A DNA stretch of 64,000 bases from Brenneria populi (GCF_036016195.1 NZ_JAYWTM010000022.1:104238-168237); one strand, 5' to 3'; positions 45,651-55,252 are shown, counted from the stretch's first letter. Notes: generated by a model from the sequence alone, not told the origin. Made by a program: numbers and translations.

Positions 45651-46790
45651 ATGACCGTATTCAGCGTAAAACATAGTCCGCTTTTGCGTCAGCCCGAACG
45701 CTTTATCTCCCGTGAGGAGCTCAAGGCGCTGATTTGCCGCATCACGGATAATCTGGTGAATATTGAAGATAAAACCGGCGAGTTTCTCCTGCGGCTGGAC
45801 GATGGCCGGGTGATCGACACTAAAGGCTGGGCCGGCTGGGAGTGGACGCACGGCATCGGGCTGTACGGTATTTACCAGTATTACCAGCAGACCGGCGACG
45901 AGCGGATGCGCGCCATTATCGATGACTGGTTCGCCGCGCGTTTGGCGGAAGGCACGCCGACCAAAAATGTGAATACCGTGTGTCCTTTTCTGACGCTGGC
46001 CTATCGCTACGAAGAGACGGGGGACGCCCGCTGGCTGCCCTATCTGGAGCGCTGGGCGGAGTGGGTGATGTACGAAATGCCGCGCACCCAAAAGCGGGGA
46101 TTGCAGCACATTGTTTACAACAATGAAAATATCGAGCAATTGTGGGATGACACTCTGATGATGAGCGTGCTGCCGCTGGCGAAAATCGGCAAGTTGCTAA
46201 ATCGCCCGGAGTTTGTGGAAGAGGCGACGTACCAGTTCCTGCTGCACGTTCAGTATCTGATGGATCGTCAAAGCGGCTTATGGTTCCACGGCTGGACGTT
46301 TGCCGAGCGGCATAACTTCGCCAAGGCGCGTTGGGCGCGGGGCAATAGCTGGCTGACCGTGGCGATCCCCGAGTTTATCGAACTGCTGGATTTGCCGGAG
46401 CATAACGCTACGCGCCGCTTCCTGCTGCAAGTGCTGGAAAGCCAAATTGAGGCGCTGGAGAGATATCAGGACGACAGCGGCCTGTGGCACACGCTGATCG
46501 ACGATCCGCAATCGTATCTTGAAAGCTCGGCGACCGCGGGCTTTGCCTACGGCATCTTAAAAGCGGTGCGTAAGCGCTATGTGGACAAGCGCTATGCGCC
46601 GGTCGCGGAAAAAGCGATTCGCGGCGTTATCAATCATGTTAACGCGCAGGGCGAACTGACCCAGGTTTCATTCGGTACGGCGATGGGCCGCGACCTTGAT
46701 TTCTATCGTGAAATCGCCCTGACCTCCATGCCGTACGGGCAGGCGATGGCTATCCTCTGCCTGTCGGAGTATCTGCGGGTCTATCTGTAA
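45651..46790 (+). CDS. rhiN: RhiN, unsaturated rhamnogalacturonyl hydrolase (GH105)
   Basis: A 379-residue cytoplasmic glycosidase of family GH105 (YteR/RhiN). It removes the unsaturated galacturonyl residue from products of rhamnogalacturonan lyase, giving rhamnose and a keto-deoxy sugar for the pectin pathway. The (alpha/alpha)6 fold motifs are present: WAGWEWTHGIGLYG near residue 63, catalytic Asp region EQLWDDTLMMSVLP (about 160-173), GLWFHGWTF, and ARWARGNSWLTVAIPE. No signal peptide. It is cotranscribed with rhiT and indicates a plant-tissue-degrading lifestyle. Confidence 0.9.
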   Translation: MTVFSVKHSPLLRQPERFISREELKALICRITDNLVNIEDKTGEFLLRLDDGRVIDTKGWAGWEWTHGIGLYGIYQYYQQTGDERMRAIIDDWFAARLAEGTPTKNVNTVCPFLTLAYRYEETGDARWLPYLERWAEWVMYEMPRTQKRGLQHIVYNNENIEQLWDDTLMMSVLPLAKIGKLLNRPEFVEEATYQFLLHVQYLMDRQSGLWFHGWTFAERHNFAKARWARGNSWLTVAIPEFIELLDLPEHNATRRFLLQVLESQIEALERYQDDSGLWHTLIDDPQSYLESSATAGFAYGILKAVRKRYVDKRYAPVAEKAIRGVINHVNAQGELTQVSFGTAMGRDLDFYREIALTSMPYGQAMAILCLSEYLRVYL

Positions 46791-46924
46791 TAACCAGGAC
46801 GGATATCCCCGCCGCCCGGGACGGCGGTTGAGCGTTCTCGTCCGCGCGTGGGGGAGGGATGTTTGGCGCGGCGCCGGCTATCTGCGATAATGCGTTTTTA
46901 TGTTACGGGCAGAAGTGGAAAAGC

Positions 46925-47596
46925 ATGCGCTACCCGATTAATGAAATGTTTCAGACGCTGCAGGGCGAAGGCTATTTTACCGGCGTTCCGGCGGTGTTTG
47001 TGCGTCTGCAAGGGTGTCCGGTCGGCTGTAGCTGGTGCGATACCAAACATACCTGGGACAAACTGGCCGAGCGGGAAATTCCGCTGGAACAGGTGCTGGT
47101 TAAAACGCAGGAGAGCGATGGCTGGGGGGCGGCCAGCGCCGAAGATATTGTGGCGTCGATCGCTCGGCAAGGCTATACCGCGCGCCACATTGTGATCACC
47201 GGGGGAGAGCCCTGTATTCACGACCTGGCGCCGCTGACGCTGCTGCTGGAAAAGCAGGGCTTTAGCTGTCAGATTGAAACCAGCGGCACGCATGAAGTTC
47301 GCTGTTCGCCCAAAACCTGGGTGACGGTCTCCCCGAAAGTGAATATGCGCGGCGGCATGAAGGTTATCGATCGGGCGCTGCAGCGGGCGGATGAAATCAA
47401 ACATCCGGTCGCCCGCGAGCGCGATATTGAGGACTTGGATGCCCTGCTGGCCCGGCTGGAGGATGACAAGCCGCGGATTGTGGCGCTACAGCCGATCAGT
47501 CAGAAAGAGAGCGCCACCAGGCTGTGCATCGCCACCTGTATCGCCCGTAACTGGCGGCTTTCCATGCAGACGCATAAATATTTGCATATCGCCTAG
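46925..47596 (+). CDS. queE: QueE, 7-carboxy-7-deazaguanine synthase
   Basis: A 223-residue radical SAM enzyme making 7-carboxy-7-deazaguanine in the queuosine pathway. It starts MRYPINEMFQTLQGEGYFTG; a longer frame upstream is not conserved. The cluster-binding cysteines are Cys31, Cys35 and Cys38 in CPVGCSWCDT, and the SAM-binding glycines lie in ITGGEPCIHDL. It is convergent with queD, which supplies its substrate, so two consecutive steps of one pathway face each other. Both are near cysJ, as in E. coli. Confidence 0.96.
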   Translation: MRYPINEMFQTLQGEGYFTGVPAVFVRLQGCPVGCSWCDTKHTWDKLAEREIPLEQVLVKTQESDGWGAASAEDIVASIARQGYTARHIVITGGEPCIHDLAPLTLLLEKQGFSCQIETSGTHEVRCSPKTWVTVSPKVNMRGGMKVIDRALQRADEIKHPVARERDIEDLDALLARLEDDKPRIVALQPISQKESATRLCIATCIARNWRLSMQTHKYLHIA

Positions 47597-47672
47597 TTTT
47601 ACCATCTCCGCCGTTCCCGCGCAGGCGGTAGCCTGCTTACACCGGCATCTCGGCGTTGCCTGAGCTTGCCGG

Positions 47673-48035
47673 CTACTCGCCTCTATAGATACAGCCCGCG
47701 GTGCAGGTCTCTTTTACCATCACCGCGCTCAGCGCCGGCAGCGACGGCTTTAACCGCTGCCAAATCCAGTGCGCCAGCACTTCGCTGGTGGGGTTTTCCA
47801 GGCCGGGAATATCATTCAGGTAGTGATGATCCAACTGCTCCCACGTTGGTTTAAACGCGGCTTTGAGCTCCGCGAAATCCACCACCCACCCGGTGTGCGG
47901 GTCAACCTCGCCGGTAATTTCCAAGCGAACCATAAATGAATGCCCATGCAGGCGTCCGCATTTATGTCCTGCCGGAACGTGAGGCAGACGGTGAGCGGCC
48001 TCAAATTGAAAATCTTTAAATAGCGTGGTGACCAT
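47673..48035 (-). CDS. queD: QueD, 6-carboxytetrahydropterin synthase
   Basis: A 120-residue PTPS-family enzyme converting dihydroneopterin triphosphate to 6-carboxytetrahydropterin, upstream of QueE. Zinc ligands are His15 (FEAAHRL), His30 and His32 (CGRLHGHSF). Catalytic Cys26 precedes them, and the C-terminal Glu is in VKETCTAGCIY. Length equals E. coli QueD (121). It is divergent from cysJ. Confidence 0.96.
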   Translation of the reverse strand: MVTTLFKDFQFEAAHRLPHVPAGHKCGRLHGHSFMVRLEITGEVDPHTGWVVDFAELKAAFKPTWEQLDHHYLNDIPGLENPTSEVLAHWIWQRLKPSLPALSAVMVKETCTAGCIYRGE

Positions 48036-48417
48036 GGTGTTGCTCTCGGTTTCTTAAAAATTAGCTTTCGGTAGAAGCTGTTCGCACATAACAACGTAAA
48101 AACCGTCGCATACTACCGGAAATTACGGCATGAAGCACGTTTAGCCGCCTGCGGCGCAGCGCCGGACGCAATGATTCCTCCGTATGGGGCAGAAAAATAA
48201 TAGGCGAATTATAGGCTGAATAATTAATTAATCGCGATCTATAACACTTTAACCAATAAGCCTTATCAGAAAAACCATTTAGTCGTTTTGGTTATTTGAT
48301 ATGTCCATCATTTCTTTAATTGTTAAGATGCGGGTGGTTAACCTTATATTCCATTCATCTTTTTATTGTATGAATTTGTATTAGCCTGGTCACAAGCACA
48401 AGGAAATAGAGATCATA
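48036..48417. other. queD-cysJ divergent regulatory region
   Basis: A 382-base AT-rich spacer that in relatives carries the CysB-activated cysJ promoter. A candidate -10 TATATT lies at 48345-48350 with a poor -35 (TTGTTA at 48320, 19-base spacing), typical for an activator-dependent promoter. Stretches around 48205-48330 rich in TAA/TTA are suitable for CysB binding but I cannot delimit a site. A ribosome site AAGGAAATAGAG precedes the cysJ ATG. Confidence 0.5.
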
Positions 48418-50253
48418 ATGACAACTCCGGTTTCTCCGACTTCGTTGCTCCCGTTGAGTGCGGATCAATTAACGCGTTTACAGGCGGCGACCGGTGATTT
48501 TTCACCTACGCAGCTTGCCTGGCTGTCCGGTTATTTTTGGGGTCTGCTGCAGCAACCCGCAGGGCAGCAGCTTCCCGGTTCCGCGGCGATCGCCGCGCAG
48601 ACGGCCCCGGCTGCGCTCTCCGTTCCGGTTCAGAGCATTACGCTGATTTCCGCTTCTCAAACCGGCAACGCGCGGCGGGTCGCGGAGCAACTGCGGGATG
48701 ACCTGCTGAACGCCAAGCTGGCGGTGAACCTGGTGAACGCCGGCGATTATAAATTCAAGCAGATCGCGCAGGAAAAATTGCTGCTGGTGGTCACCTCGAC
48801 GCAGGGCGAAGGCGAGCCGCCGGAAGAGGCGATCGCGCTGAACAAATTCCTGTTTTCCAAAAAAGCGCCCGCGTTAAAGGATACCGCGTTCGCGGTATTG
48901 GGGCTGGGCGACTCCTCCTACGAATTCTTCTGCAAAGCCGGCAAGGATATAGACGGCCGGCTGGCCGAACTGGGCGCGGAGCGGCTGTTGGAACGCGTCG
49001 ACGCGGATGTCGACTATCAGGCTAAGGCCGAGCAGTGGCGTCGGCAACTGGTGGATATTCTTCAGGCCCGCGTGCCGGTGCAGGGAACGGCGGTCGCCAC
49101 GGTAAGCGCGAGCGGCGCGCTGGACGAGATCGCCAGCAGCCCTTACGGCAAGGCGTCGCCGCTGCGGGCGACGCTGTCGGTGAATCAGAAAATCACCGGC
49201 CGCAACTCGGAAAAGGACGTGCGTCATATTGAGATCGATCTGGGCGATTCCGGTCTGCGCTACCAGCCGGGCGATGCGCTGGGCGTATGGTATGAAAACG
49301 ATCCGGCGCTGGTGCAGGAACTGCTTGAGCTGCTGTGGCTGAAAGGCGACGAAAGCGTCACGGTGGAGGGGCAATCGCTGCCGCTGTCGCAGGCGCTACG
49401 CAGCCATTTTGAACTGACGCAGAATACCGCGCCGATTGTCGAAAAATATGCGGCGCTGTCGCGTGACGAAACCTTGCTGTCGCTTTTGGCGGATAAGCCG
49501 GCTTTACAGCAATTCGTTCAGCGGACGCCGCTGGTGGATATGGTGCGCCGGGCGCCGGTTGAGCTGACGGCGGAACAGCTTATCGGCCTATTGCGTCCGC
49601 TGACGCCGCGTCTCTATTCCATCGCCTCTTCGCAGGCGGAGGCGGAAAACGAAGTGCATATCACCGTGGGCGTGGTGCGTTATGACATCGACGGCCGCGC
49701 GCGCGCCGGCGGCGCGTCGGGCTATCTTGCCGATCGCCTGAAGGAAGATGATGAAGTCCGGGTGTTTATCGAACATAACGATAATTTTCGTCTGCCCGCC
49801 GATCCGGACGCGCCGGTGATTATGATTGGCCCCGGCACCGGGATCGCGCCGTTCCGCGCCTTTATGCAGCAGCGCGAGGCCGATGGGGCGGGCGGTAAAA
49901 ACTGGCTGTTCTTCGGCAACCCGCACTTTACGGAAGATTTTCTTTATCAGGTGGAGTGGCAGCGCTATGTGAAGGACGGCCTGCTGACGCATATCGATCT
50001 GGCCTGGTCGCGCGATCGGGCGCACAAGGTTTACGTTCAGGACAAACTGCGGGAGAAAGGCGCGGAAGTGTGGCGCTGGCTGCAGGATGGCGCGCATCTG
50101 TACGTGTGCGGCGACGCCAATCGCATGGCGAAAGATGTCGAACAGGCGTTACTGGATGTGGTGGCCGAGCACGGCGGCTTGGACGCCGAGCAGGCCGATG
50201 AGTTTTTGAGTGATTTGCGCCTTGCGCGCCGTTATCAGCGAGATGTGTACTAA
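48418..50253 (+). CDS. cysJ: CysJ, sulfite reductase flavoprotein alpha subunit
   Basis: A 611-residue NADPH-dependent diflavin reductase that feeds electrons to CysI. It has a flavodoxin domain (about residues 78-215; ISASQTGNARRVAEQL, TSTQGEGEPPEEA), an FAD domain (about 245-470; PRLYSIASSQ) and an NADPH domain (about 475-611; IGPGTGIAPFRAFMQQRE), ending ARRYQRDVY. It is about 12 residues longer than E. coli CysJ. Its stop overlaps the cysI start by one base (TAATG), so the subunits are translationally coupled. Confidence 0.98.
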   Translation: MTTPVSPTSLLPLSADQLTRLQAATGDFSPTQLAWLSGYFWGLLQQPAGQQLPGSAAIAAQTAPAALSVPVQSITLISASQTGNARRVAEQLRDDLLNAKLAVNLVNAGDYKFKQIAQEKLLLVVTSTQGEGEPPEEAIALNKFLFSKKAPALKDTAFAVLGLGDSSYEFFCKAGKDIDGRLAELGAERLLERVDADVDYQAKAEQWRRQLVDILQARVPVQGTAVATVSASGALDEIASSPYGKASPLRATLSVNQKITGRNSEKDVRHIEIDLGDSGLRYQPGDALGVWYENDPALVQELLELLWLKGDESVTVEGQSLPLSQALRSHFELTQNTAPIVEKYAALSRDETLLSLLADKPALQQFVQRTPLVDMVRRAPVELTAEQLIGLLRPLTPRLYSIASSQAEAENEVHITVGVVRYDIDGRARAGGASGYLADRLKEDDEVRVFIEHNDNFRLPADPDAPVIMIGPGTGIAPFRAFMQQREADGAGGKNWLFFGNPHFTEDFLYQVEWQRYVKDGLLTHIDLAWSRDRAHKVYVQDKLREKGAEVWRWLQDGAHLYVCGDANRMAKDVEQALLDVVAEHGGLDAEQADEFLSDLRLARRYQRDVY

Positions 50254-52004
50254 TGAGCAAAAAACCATTATCAGATGAAGCCGCCGCGATGAGTGAAAAA
50301 CATCCCGGCCCATTAGTCGTCGAAGGAAAACTCGCTGACGCCGAGCGCCTGAAAAAAGAGAGCGACTTTCTGCGCGGCACTATCGCCGAGGATTTGCTGG
50401 ACGGTCTGACCGGCGGTTTTCACGGCGATAACTTTCTGCTGATCCGTTTTCACGGCATGTATCAGCAGGATGACCGCGATATCCGCGCCGAACGCGCCGA
50501 GCAGAAGCTGGAGCCGCGTCACGCCATGATGCTGCGCTGCCGTTTGCCGGGCGGCGTTATCACGCCCCGGCAGTGGCTCGGCATCGATAAATACGCCGCC
50601 GAAAATACGCTGTACGGCAGTATTCGCCTGACCAACCGCCAGACGTTCCAGTTTCACGGTATTCTGAAGCCCAATGTGAAACCGGCGCATAAGCTGCTGA
50701 ACAGCCTAGGGCTGGACTCGCTGGCGACCGCCAACGACGTTAACCGCAACGTGATGTGCACCTCGAATCCGGTGGAGTCCGAACTGCATCAGCAGGCGTA
50801 TGCGTGGGCGAAGAAAATTTCCGAACACCTGCTGCCGCGCACGCGCGCCTATGCCGAGATTTGGCTGGATCAGGAGAAGGTCGAGACCACGGACGAAGAG
50901 CCGATTCTGGGGGCCACCTATCTGCCGCGCAAATTTAAAACCACCGTGGTGATCCCGCCGCAGAACGATGTGGATCTGCACGCCAACGATCTGAACTTCG
51001 TCGCCATCGCTGACAACGGACGGCTGGTCGGCTTCAACGTGCTGGTGGGCGGCGGGCTGTCGATCGCCCACGGCGATAAGGCGACCTATGCGCGCACCGC
51101 CAGCGAACTGGGGTACATTCCGGTAGAGCATACGCTGGCGATCGCCGAAGCGGTGGTGACCACGCAGCGCGACTGGGGCAACCGCACCAACCGCAAGAAT
51201 GCGAAAACCAAATACACGCTGGAACGGGTGGGCGTCGAGACCTTTAAGCAAGAAGTGGAGAGACGCGCGGGCGTGCGGTTTGAATCGGTGCGCCCTTATG
51301 AATTCACCAGCCGCGGCGATCGCATCGGCTGGGTGAAGGGCATCGACAATAAATGGCATCTGACGCTGTTTATCGAAAACGGCCGCATCCTGGACTATCC
51401 CGGCCGGCCGTTGAAAACCGGGCTGGCGGAAATCGCTAAAATCCATAAAGGGGATTTTCGGCTGACGGCGAACCAGAACCTGATCGTCGCCGGGGTGCCC
51501 GCGCGCAGTAAAGCGAAGATCGATGCGCTGGCGCGCGCGCACGGATTGATTGACGATAGCGTCACGGAACAGCGTAAAAACTCCATGGCCTGCGTTTCCT
51601 ACCCGACCTGTCCGCTGGCGATGGCGGAGGCGGAGCGTTTTCTGCCGGAATTCGTCACCAAGGTCGAAGACATTATGCAGCGGCACGGCGTCGGGGATGA
51701 ACATATCGTCCTGCGGGTCACGGGCTGCCCTAACGGCTGCGGGCGCGCGCTGCTGGCGGAGATCGGCCTGGTGGGGAAAGCCATCGGCCGTTATAACCTG
51801 CATCTGGGCGGCAACCGGCAGGGCACGCGTATTCCGCGCATGTACCGCGAGAATATCACCGAGGCGGAGATCCTCGATGAGATCGACCGGCTTATCGGGC
51901 GATGGGCGCAGGAGCGTACAGATAATGAAGGTTTCGGCGATTTCACCATTCGCGCCAACATTATCAAACCGGTGCTGGATCCCGCGCGCGACTTCTATGA
52001 CTGA
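50253..52004 (+). CDS. cysI: CysI, sulfite reductase hemoprotein beta subunit
   Basis: A 583-residue enzyme that reduces sulfite to sulfide at a coupled siroheme and 4Fe-4S centre. The four cluster cysteines are in CVSYPTCPLA (about residues 447-456) and TGCPNGCG (about 490-497), the last also ligating siroheme iron. Siroheme-binding arginines lie in the LTNRQTFQFHG region. About 13 residues longer than E. coli, mostly N-terminal. The siroheme it needs is made by CysG, encoded 900 bases downstream. Confidence 0.98.
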   Translation: MSKKPLSDEAAAMSEKHPGPLVVEGKLADAERLKKESDFLRGTIAEDLLDGLTGGFHGDNFLLIRFHGMYQQDDRDIRAERAEQKLEPRHAMMLRCRLPGGVITPRQWLGIDKYAAENTLYGSIRLTNRQTFQFHGILKPNVKPAHKLLNSLGLDSLATANDVNRNVMCTSNPVESELHQQAYAWAKKISEHLLPRTRAYAEIWLDQEKVETTDEEPILGATYLPRKFKTTVVIPPQNDVDLHANDLNFVAIADNGRLVGFNVLVGGGLSIAHGDKATYARTASELGYIPVEHTLAIAEAVVTTQRDWGNRTNRKNAKTKYTLERVGVETFKQEVERRAGVRFESVRPYEFTSRGDRIGWVKGIDNKWHLTLFIENGRILDYPGRPLKTGLAEIAKIHKGDFRLTANQNLIVAGVPARSKAKIDALARAHGLIDDSVTEQRKNSMACVSYPTCPLAMAEAERFLPEFVTKVEDIMQRHGVGDEHIVLRVTGCPNGCGRALLAEIGLVGKAIGRYNLHLGGNRQGTRIPRMYRENITEAEILDEIDRLIGRWAQERTDNEGFGDFTIRANIIKPVLDPARDFYD

Positions 52005-52016
52005 CAGGAGGGGCTG

Positions 52017-52751
52017 ATGTCTGAACTTAATCTTGACGCGCTCAATGTGCTGCCTAAGGCGGAGCAGACGGCGGCGCTGGCGGAGGTTAACCGAAGCCTG
52101 GAGGCGCTGTCCGCGCAGGAGCGGATAAGCTGGGCGCTGGAGAATCTGCCGGGGGAGTATGCGCTGTCCTCCAGCTTTGGTATCCAGGCGGCATTATCCC
52201 TGCATCTGGTGACGCGGCAACGGCCGGATATTCCGGTCATTCTGACCGATACCGGCTACCTTTTCCCGGAGACCTATCGGTTTATTGATACCCTGACCGA
52301 ACAGTTGAAACTGAATCTTCGGGTCTACCGCGCCGAACTGTCGCCCGCCTGGCAGGAAGCGCGCTACGGTAAGCTGTGGGAGCAGGGGGTTGAGGGCATC
52401 GAGCGTTACAACCAGATAAACAAGGTGGAGCCGATGAACCGGGCGCTAAGCGAGCTGAAGGTGAAAACCTGGTTCGCCGGCCTGCGGCGCGAACAATCCG
52501 GCAGCCGCGGGCATCTGCCGGTGCTGGCCGTACAGCGCGGGGTGTTCAAATTTCTGCCGGTTATCGACTGGGATAACAAGCAGGTTTATCAGTATCTTAA
52601 GCAAAATGGCCTGGGCTATCACCCGCTGTGGGATCAGGGCTACCTCTCGGTGGGCGACACGCACACCACCCGCAAGTGGGAGCCCGGCATGAGCGAGGAA
52701 GAGACCCGTTTCTTCGGCCTCAAGCGCGAGTGCGGTCTGCACGAAGGGTGA
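52017..52751 (+). CDS. cysH: CysH, phosphoadenosine phosphosulfate reductase
   Basis: A 244-residue enzyme reducing PAPS to sulfite with thioredoxin. It has the P-loop-like SSSFGIQAALSLHL, the LTDTGYLFPETYRF motif, and the single catalytic cysteine in KRECGLHEG at the C-terminus. It lacks the extra cysteine pairs of APS reductases, consistent with cysC being present. Same length as E. coli. It begins 12 bases after cysI, and a strong terminator follows. Confidence 0.98.
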   Translation: MSELNLDALNVLPKAEQTAALAEVNRSLEALSAQERISWALENLPGEYALSSSFGIQAALSLHLVTRQRPDIPVILTDTGYLFPETYRFIDTLTEQLKLNLRVYRAELSPAWQEARYGKLWEQGVEGIERYNQINKVEPMNRALSELKVKTWFAGLRREQSGSRGHLPVLAVQRGVFKFLPVIDWDNKQVYQYLKQNGLGYHPLWDQGYLSVGDTHTTRKWEPGMSEEETRFFGLKRECGLHEG

Positions 52752-52757
52752 ATGGCG

Positions 52758-52782
52758 AAGCCGGGCGTTTACCCGGCTTTTT
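52758..52782 (+). terminator. Rho-independent terminator after cysJIH
   Basis: AAGCCGGG, 6-base loop, CCCGGCTT, then TTT. It begins 6 bases past the cysH stop and separates cysJIH from the cysG-cysDNC unit. Confidence 0.85.
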
Positions 52783-52826
52783 CCCCGGGTTATTCCATTA
52801 CGGAACTTGTCATTCCAATTCGGCAT

Positions 52827-52856
52827 TTCATAAGTGTTCCATCCGCACCGTATAGT
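52827..52856 (+). promoter_or_regulatory. Candidate promoter of cysG-cysDNC
   Basis: TTCATA, 18 bases, TATAGT, located about 35 bases before the cysG GTG. It sits in an AT-rich segment (52783-52890) that is the only space between two cys operons, so a CysB-dependent promoter is expected here. Confidence 0.45.
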
Positions 52857-52891
52857 CACTTTATCTATTTTTTAACTTTGCTAAGGCGATT

Positions 52892-54334
52892 GTGAACTAT
52901 CTTCCCCTATTCGCGGACCTGCGCGACCGCCCGGTGCTGGTGGTCGGCGGCGGTGAGGTCGCCGCGCGCAAAATCGAACTGCTGCAACGCGCCGGCGCCG
53001 AGATAAAGGTGGTCTCCCAGTCGCTGTCGGCGCATTTGGCCGCGCAGCATCAGGCCGGCCGGCTGGAGTGGGTCGCCCGGCATTTTACCCCCGAGCTGCT
53101 GGCGGAGGTGTTTCTGGTTATCGCGGCAACCGACGACCGCCAACTGAATGCGCGCGTCTTTGAGGCCGCCAATCAGCGCCGTCTGCTGGCGAATGTGGTG
53201 GACGACCAGCCCAAGTGCTCGTTTATTTTTCCTTCCATCGTCGATCGCTCGCCGCTGGTGGTGGCGATCTCCTCCGGCGGACAGGCGCCGGTATTGGCGC
53301 GCCTGCTGCGTGAAAAACTCGAAGCCTTGCTGCCGGTCACGCTGGGCGCCATGGCGCAACTGGCGGGCGGCTGGCGCGATCGTATCAAGCAACGCCTGCA
53401 CTCTTCGGGCGAGCGCCGCCGTTTCTGGGAGCGCCTGTTCTACGGGCGTTTTGCCAATCTGGTGGCGGCGGGCAGGATGTCTCAGGCGGAAGAGGAGCTT
53501 CGGCATCAGCTTGAGCAGCAGCAGGACGAACAGCAAAAGGACCCCGCCAGCCGGGGCGAGGTCGCGCTGGTCGGCGCGGGGCCGGGAGACGCGGGGCTGC
53601 TGACGCTGCGCGGCCTACAGGTTATTCAGCAGGCGGATGTGGTGCTGTACGACAGCCTGGTGAGCGCCGATGTGCTGGAGCTGGTGCGGCGCGACGCCGA
53701 ACGGATTTGCGTCGGCAAGCGCGCCGGCGGCTGCTCGGTTTCTCAGGATGAAATTAATCGGCTTATCGTCTCGCAGGCCCGGCAGGGTAAACGGGTGGTG
53801 CGCCTGAAAGGCGGCGATCCCTTTATTTTCGGCCGCGGCGGCGAAGAGCTGCAGCAGGTGGCGCAGGCCGGCATCGCTTTTCAGGTCGTGCCGGGTATTA
53901 CCGCCGCCGCCGGGGCGACGGCCTACGCCGGAATACCGCTGACGCACCGGGACTATGCCCAGAGCACGGTGTTTATTACCGGCCACGGCCGCCATGACGG
54001 CCAGGCGCTGGAGTGGGAGGCGCTGGCGCGCAGTCGTCAGACGCTGGCGATTTATATGGGAACGCTGAAGGCCGCCGATATCGCTCGACAGCTTATCGCC
54101 CACGGCCGCAGCGCCGAAACGCCGGTCGCGGCGATCGGCCGCGGCACCCGACACGACCAGCAGGTGCTGATCGGCTCATTGCGGCAGTTGGAACAATTGG
54201 CCCGGCAGGTGCCGACGCCGGCGCTGTTGGTGATTGGCGAAGTGGTGAATCTGCACCATGAGATCGCCTGGTTTGGTCAGCAAGCGCTGACGGCGCGTCA
54301 TGATAGCCGTCCGTCGGTAGTGCATTTGGCTTAA
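52892..54334 (+). CDS. cysG: CysG, siroheme synthase
   Basis: A 480-residue trifunctional enzyme making siroheme from uroporphyrinogen III. The N-terminal dehydrogenase/ferrochelatase half (about residues 1-205) shows VVGGGEVAARKIELL and the SSGGQAPVLARLLREKLE region with the regulatory serine. The C-terminal SUMT methyltransferase half (about 215-460) shows VGAGPGDAGLLTLRG, RLKGGDPFIFGRGGEE and GIPLTHRDYAQS. It starts at GTG. In E. coli cysG is with nirBD; a copy inside the cys cluster, as here, ties siroheme supply to sulfite reductase. Confidence 0.95.
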   Translation: MNYLPLFADLRDRPVLVVGGGEVAARKIELLQRAGAEIKVVSQSLSAHLAAQHQAGRLEWVARHFTPELLAEVFLVIAATDDRQLNARVFEAANQRRLLANVVDDQPKCSFIFPSIVDRSPLVVAISSGGQAPVLARLLREKLEALLPVTLGAMAQLAGGWRDRIKQRLHSSGERRRFWERLFYGRFANLVAAGRMSQAEEELRHQLEQQQDEQQKDPASRGEVALVGAGPGDAGLLTLRGLQVIQQADVVLYDSLVSADVLELVRRDAERICVGKRAGGCSVSQDEINRLIVSQARQGKRVVRLKGGDPFIFGRGGEELQQVAQAGIAFQVVPGITAAAGATAYAGIPLTHRDYAQSTVFITGHGRHDGQALEWEALARSRQTLAIYMGTLKAADIARQLIAHGRSAETPVAAIGRGTRHDQQVLIGSLRQLEQLARQVPTPALLVIGEVVNLHHEIAWFGQQALTARHDSRPSVVHLA

Positions 54335-54343
54335 GGAAGAATA

Positions 54344-55252
54344 ATGGACGAGAAACGACTCACGCATTTACGGCAGTTAGAGGCCGAGAGTATTCATATC
54401 ATCCGCGAAGTGGCGGCGGAATTCGGCAACCCGGTGATGCTGTATTCTATCGGCAAGGACTCCTCGGTTATGCTGCATCTGGCGCGCAAGGCGTTCTTTC
54501 CCGGATCGCTGCCGTTTCCGCTGCTGCATGTGGATACCGGCTGGAAGTTTCGCGAAATGTATCAATTCCGCGATCGCACGGCGCAGGCGTACGGCTGCGA
54601 GCTGCTGGTTCATCGTAATCCGCAGGGCGAAGCGCTGGGCATCAATCCGTTTATTCACGGCAGCGCCAAGCATACCGATATCATGAAAACCGAGGGATTA
54701 AAGCAGGCGCTGGATAAATACGGCTTTGACGCCGCGTTCGGCGGCGCGCGGCGCGATGAGGAAAAATCCCGCGCCAAGGAGCGCATTTATTCGTTTCGCG
54801 ATCGCTTTCACCGCTGGGATCCGAAAAGCCAGCGTCCGGAGCTGTGGCATAACTATAACGGCCAAATCAACAAGGGCGAGAGCATCCGCGTCTTTCCGTT
54901 GTCCAACTGGACCGAACTGGATATCTGGCAGTACATCTACCTGGAGAATATCGAGATTGTGCCGCTGTATCTGGCGGCGGAGCGTCCGGTGCTGGAGCGC
55001 GACGGCATGTTGCTGATGGTGGATGACGATCGTATCGATCTGCAGCCGGGGGAGGCGATCGAGCAGCGTATGGTGCGTTTCCGTACGCTGGGCTGCTGGC
55101 CGCTGACCGGCGCGGTGGAGTCAAATGCGCAAACGCTGCCGGAAATTATCGAAGAGATGTTGATTTCCACCACCAGCGAGCGTCAGGGCCGGGCGATCGA
55201 TCGCGATCAGGCCGGTTCAATGGAACTGAAAAAGCGTCAAGGGTATTTCTGA
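54344..55252 (+). CDS. cysD: CysD, sulfate adenylyltransferase subunit 2
   Basis: A 302-residue ATP sulfurylase subunit of the PAPS-reductase-like adenylyltransferase fold. The PP-loop is YSIGKDSSVML (about residues 35-45), followed by LLHVDTGWKFREM and AFGGARRDEEKSRAKER. With CysN it activates sulfate to APS, driven by GTP hydrolysis. Length is identical to E. coli. It begins 9 bases after cysG and is followed by cysN after 11 bases. Confidence 0.98.
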   Translation: MDEKRLTHLRQLEAESIHIIREVAAEFGNPVMLYSIGKDSSVMLHLARKAFFPGSLPFPLLHVDTGWKFREMYQFRDRTAQAYGCELLVHRNPQGEALGINPFIHGSAKHTDIMKTEGLKQALDKYGFDAAFGGARRDEEKSRAKERIYSFRDRFHRWDPKSQRPELWHNYNGQINKGESIRVFPLSNWTELDIWQYIYLENIEIVPLYLAAERPVLERDGMLLMVDDDRIDLQPGEAIEQRMVRFRTLGCWPLTGAVESNAQTLPEIIEEMLISTTSERQGRAIDRDQAGSMELKKRQGYF

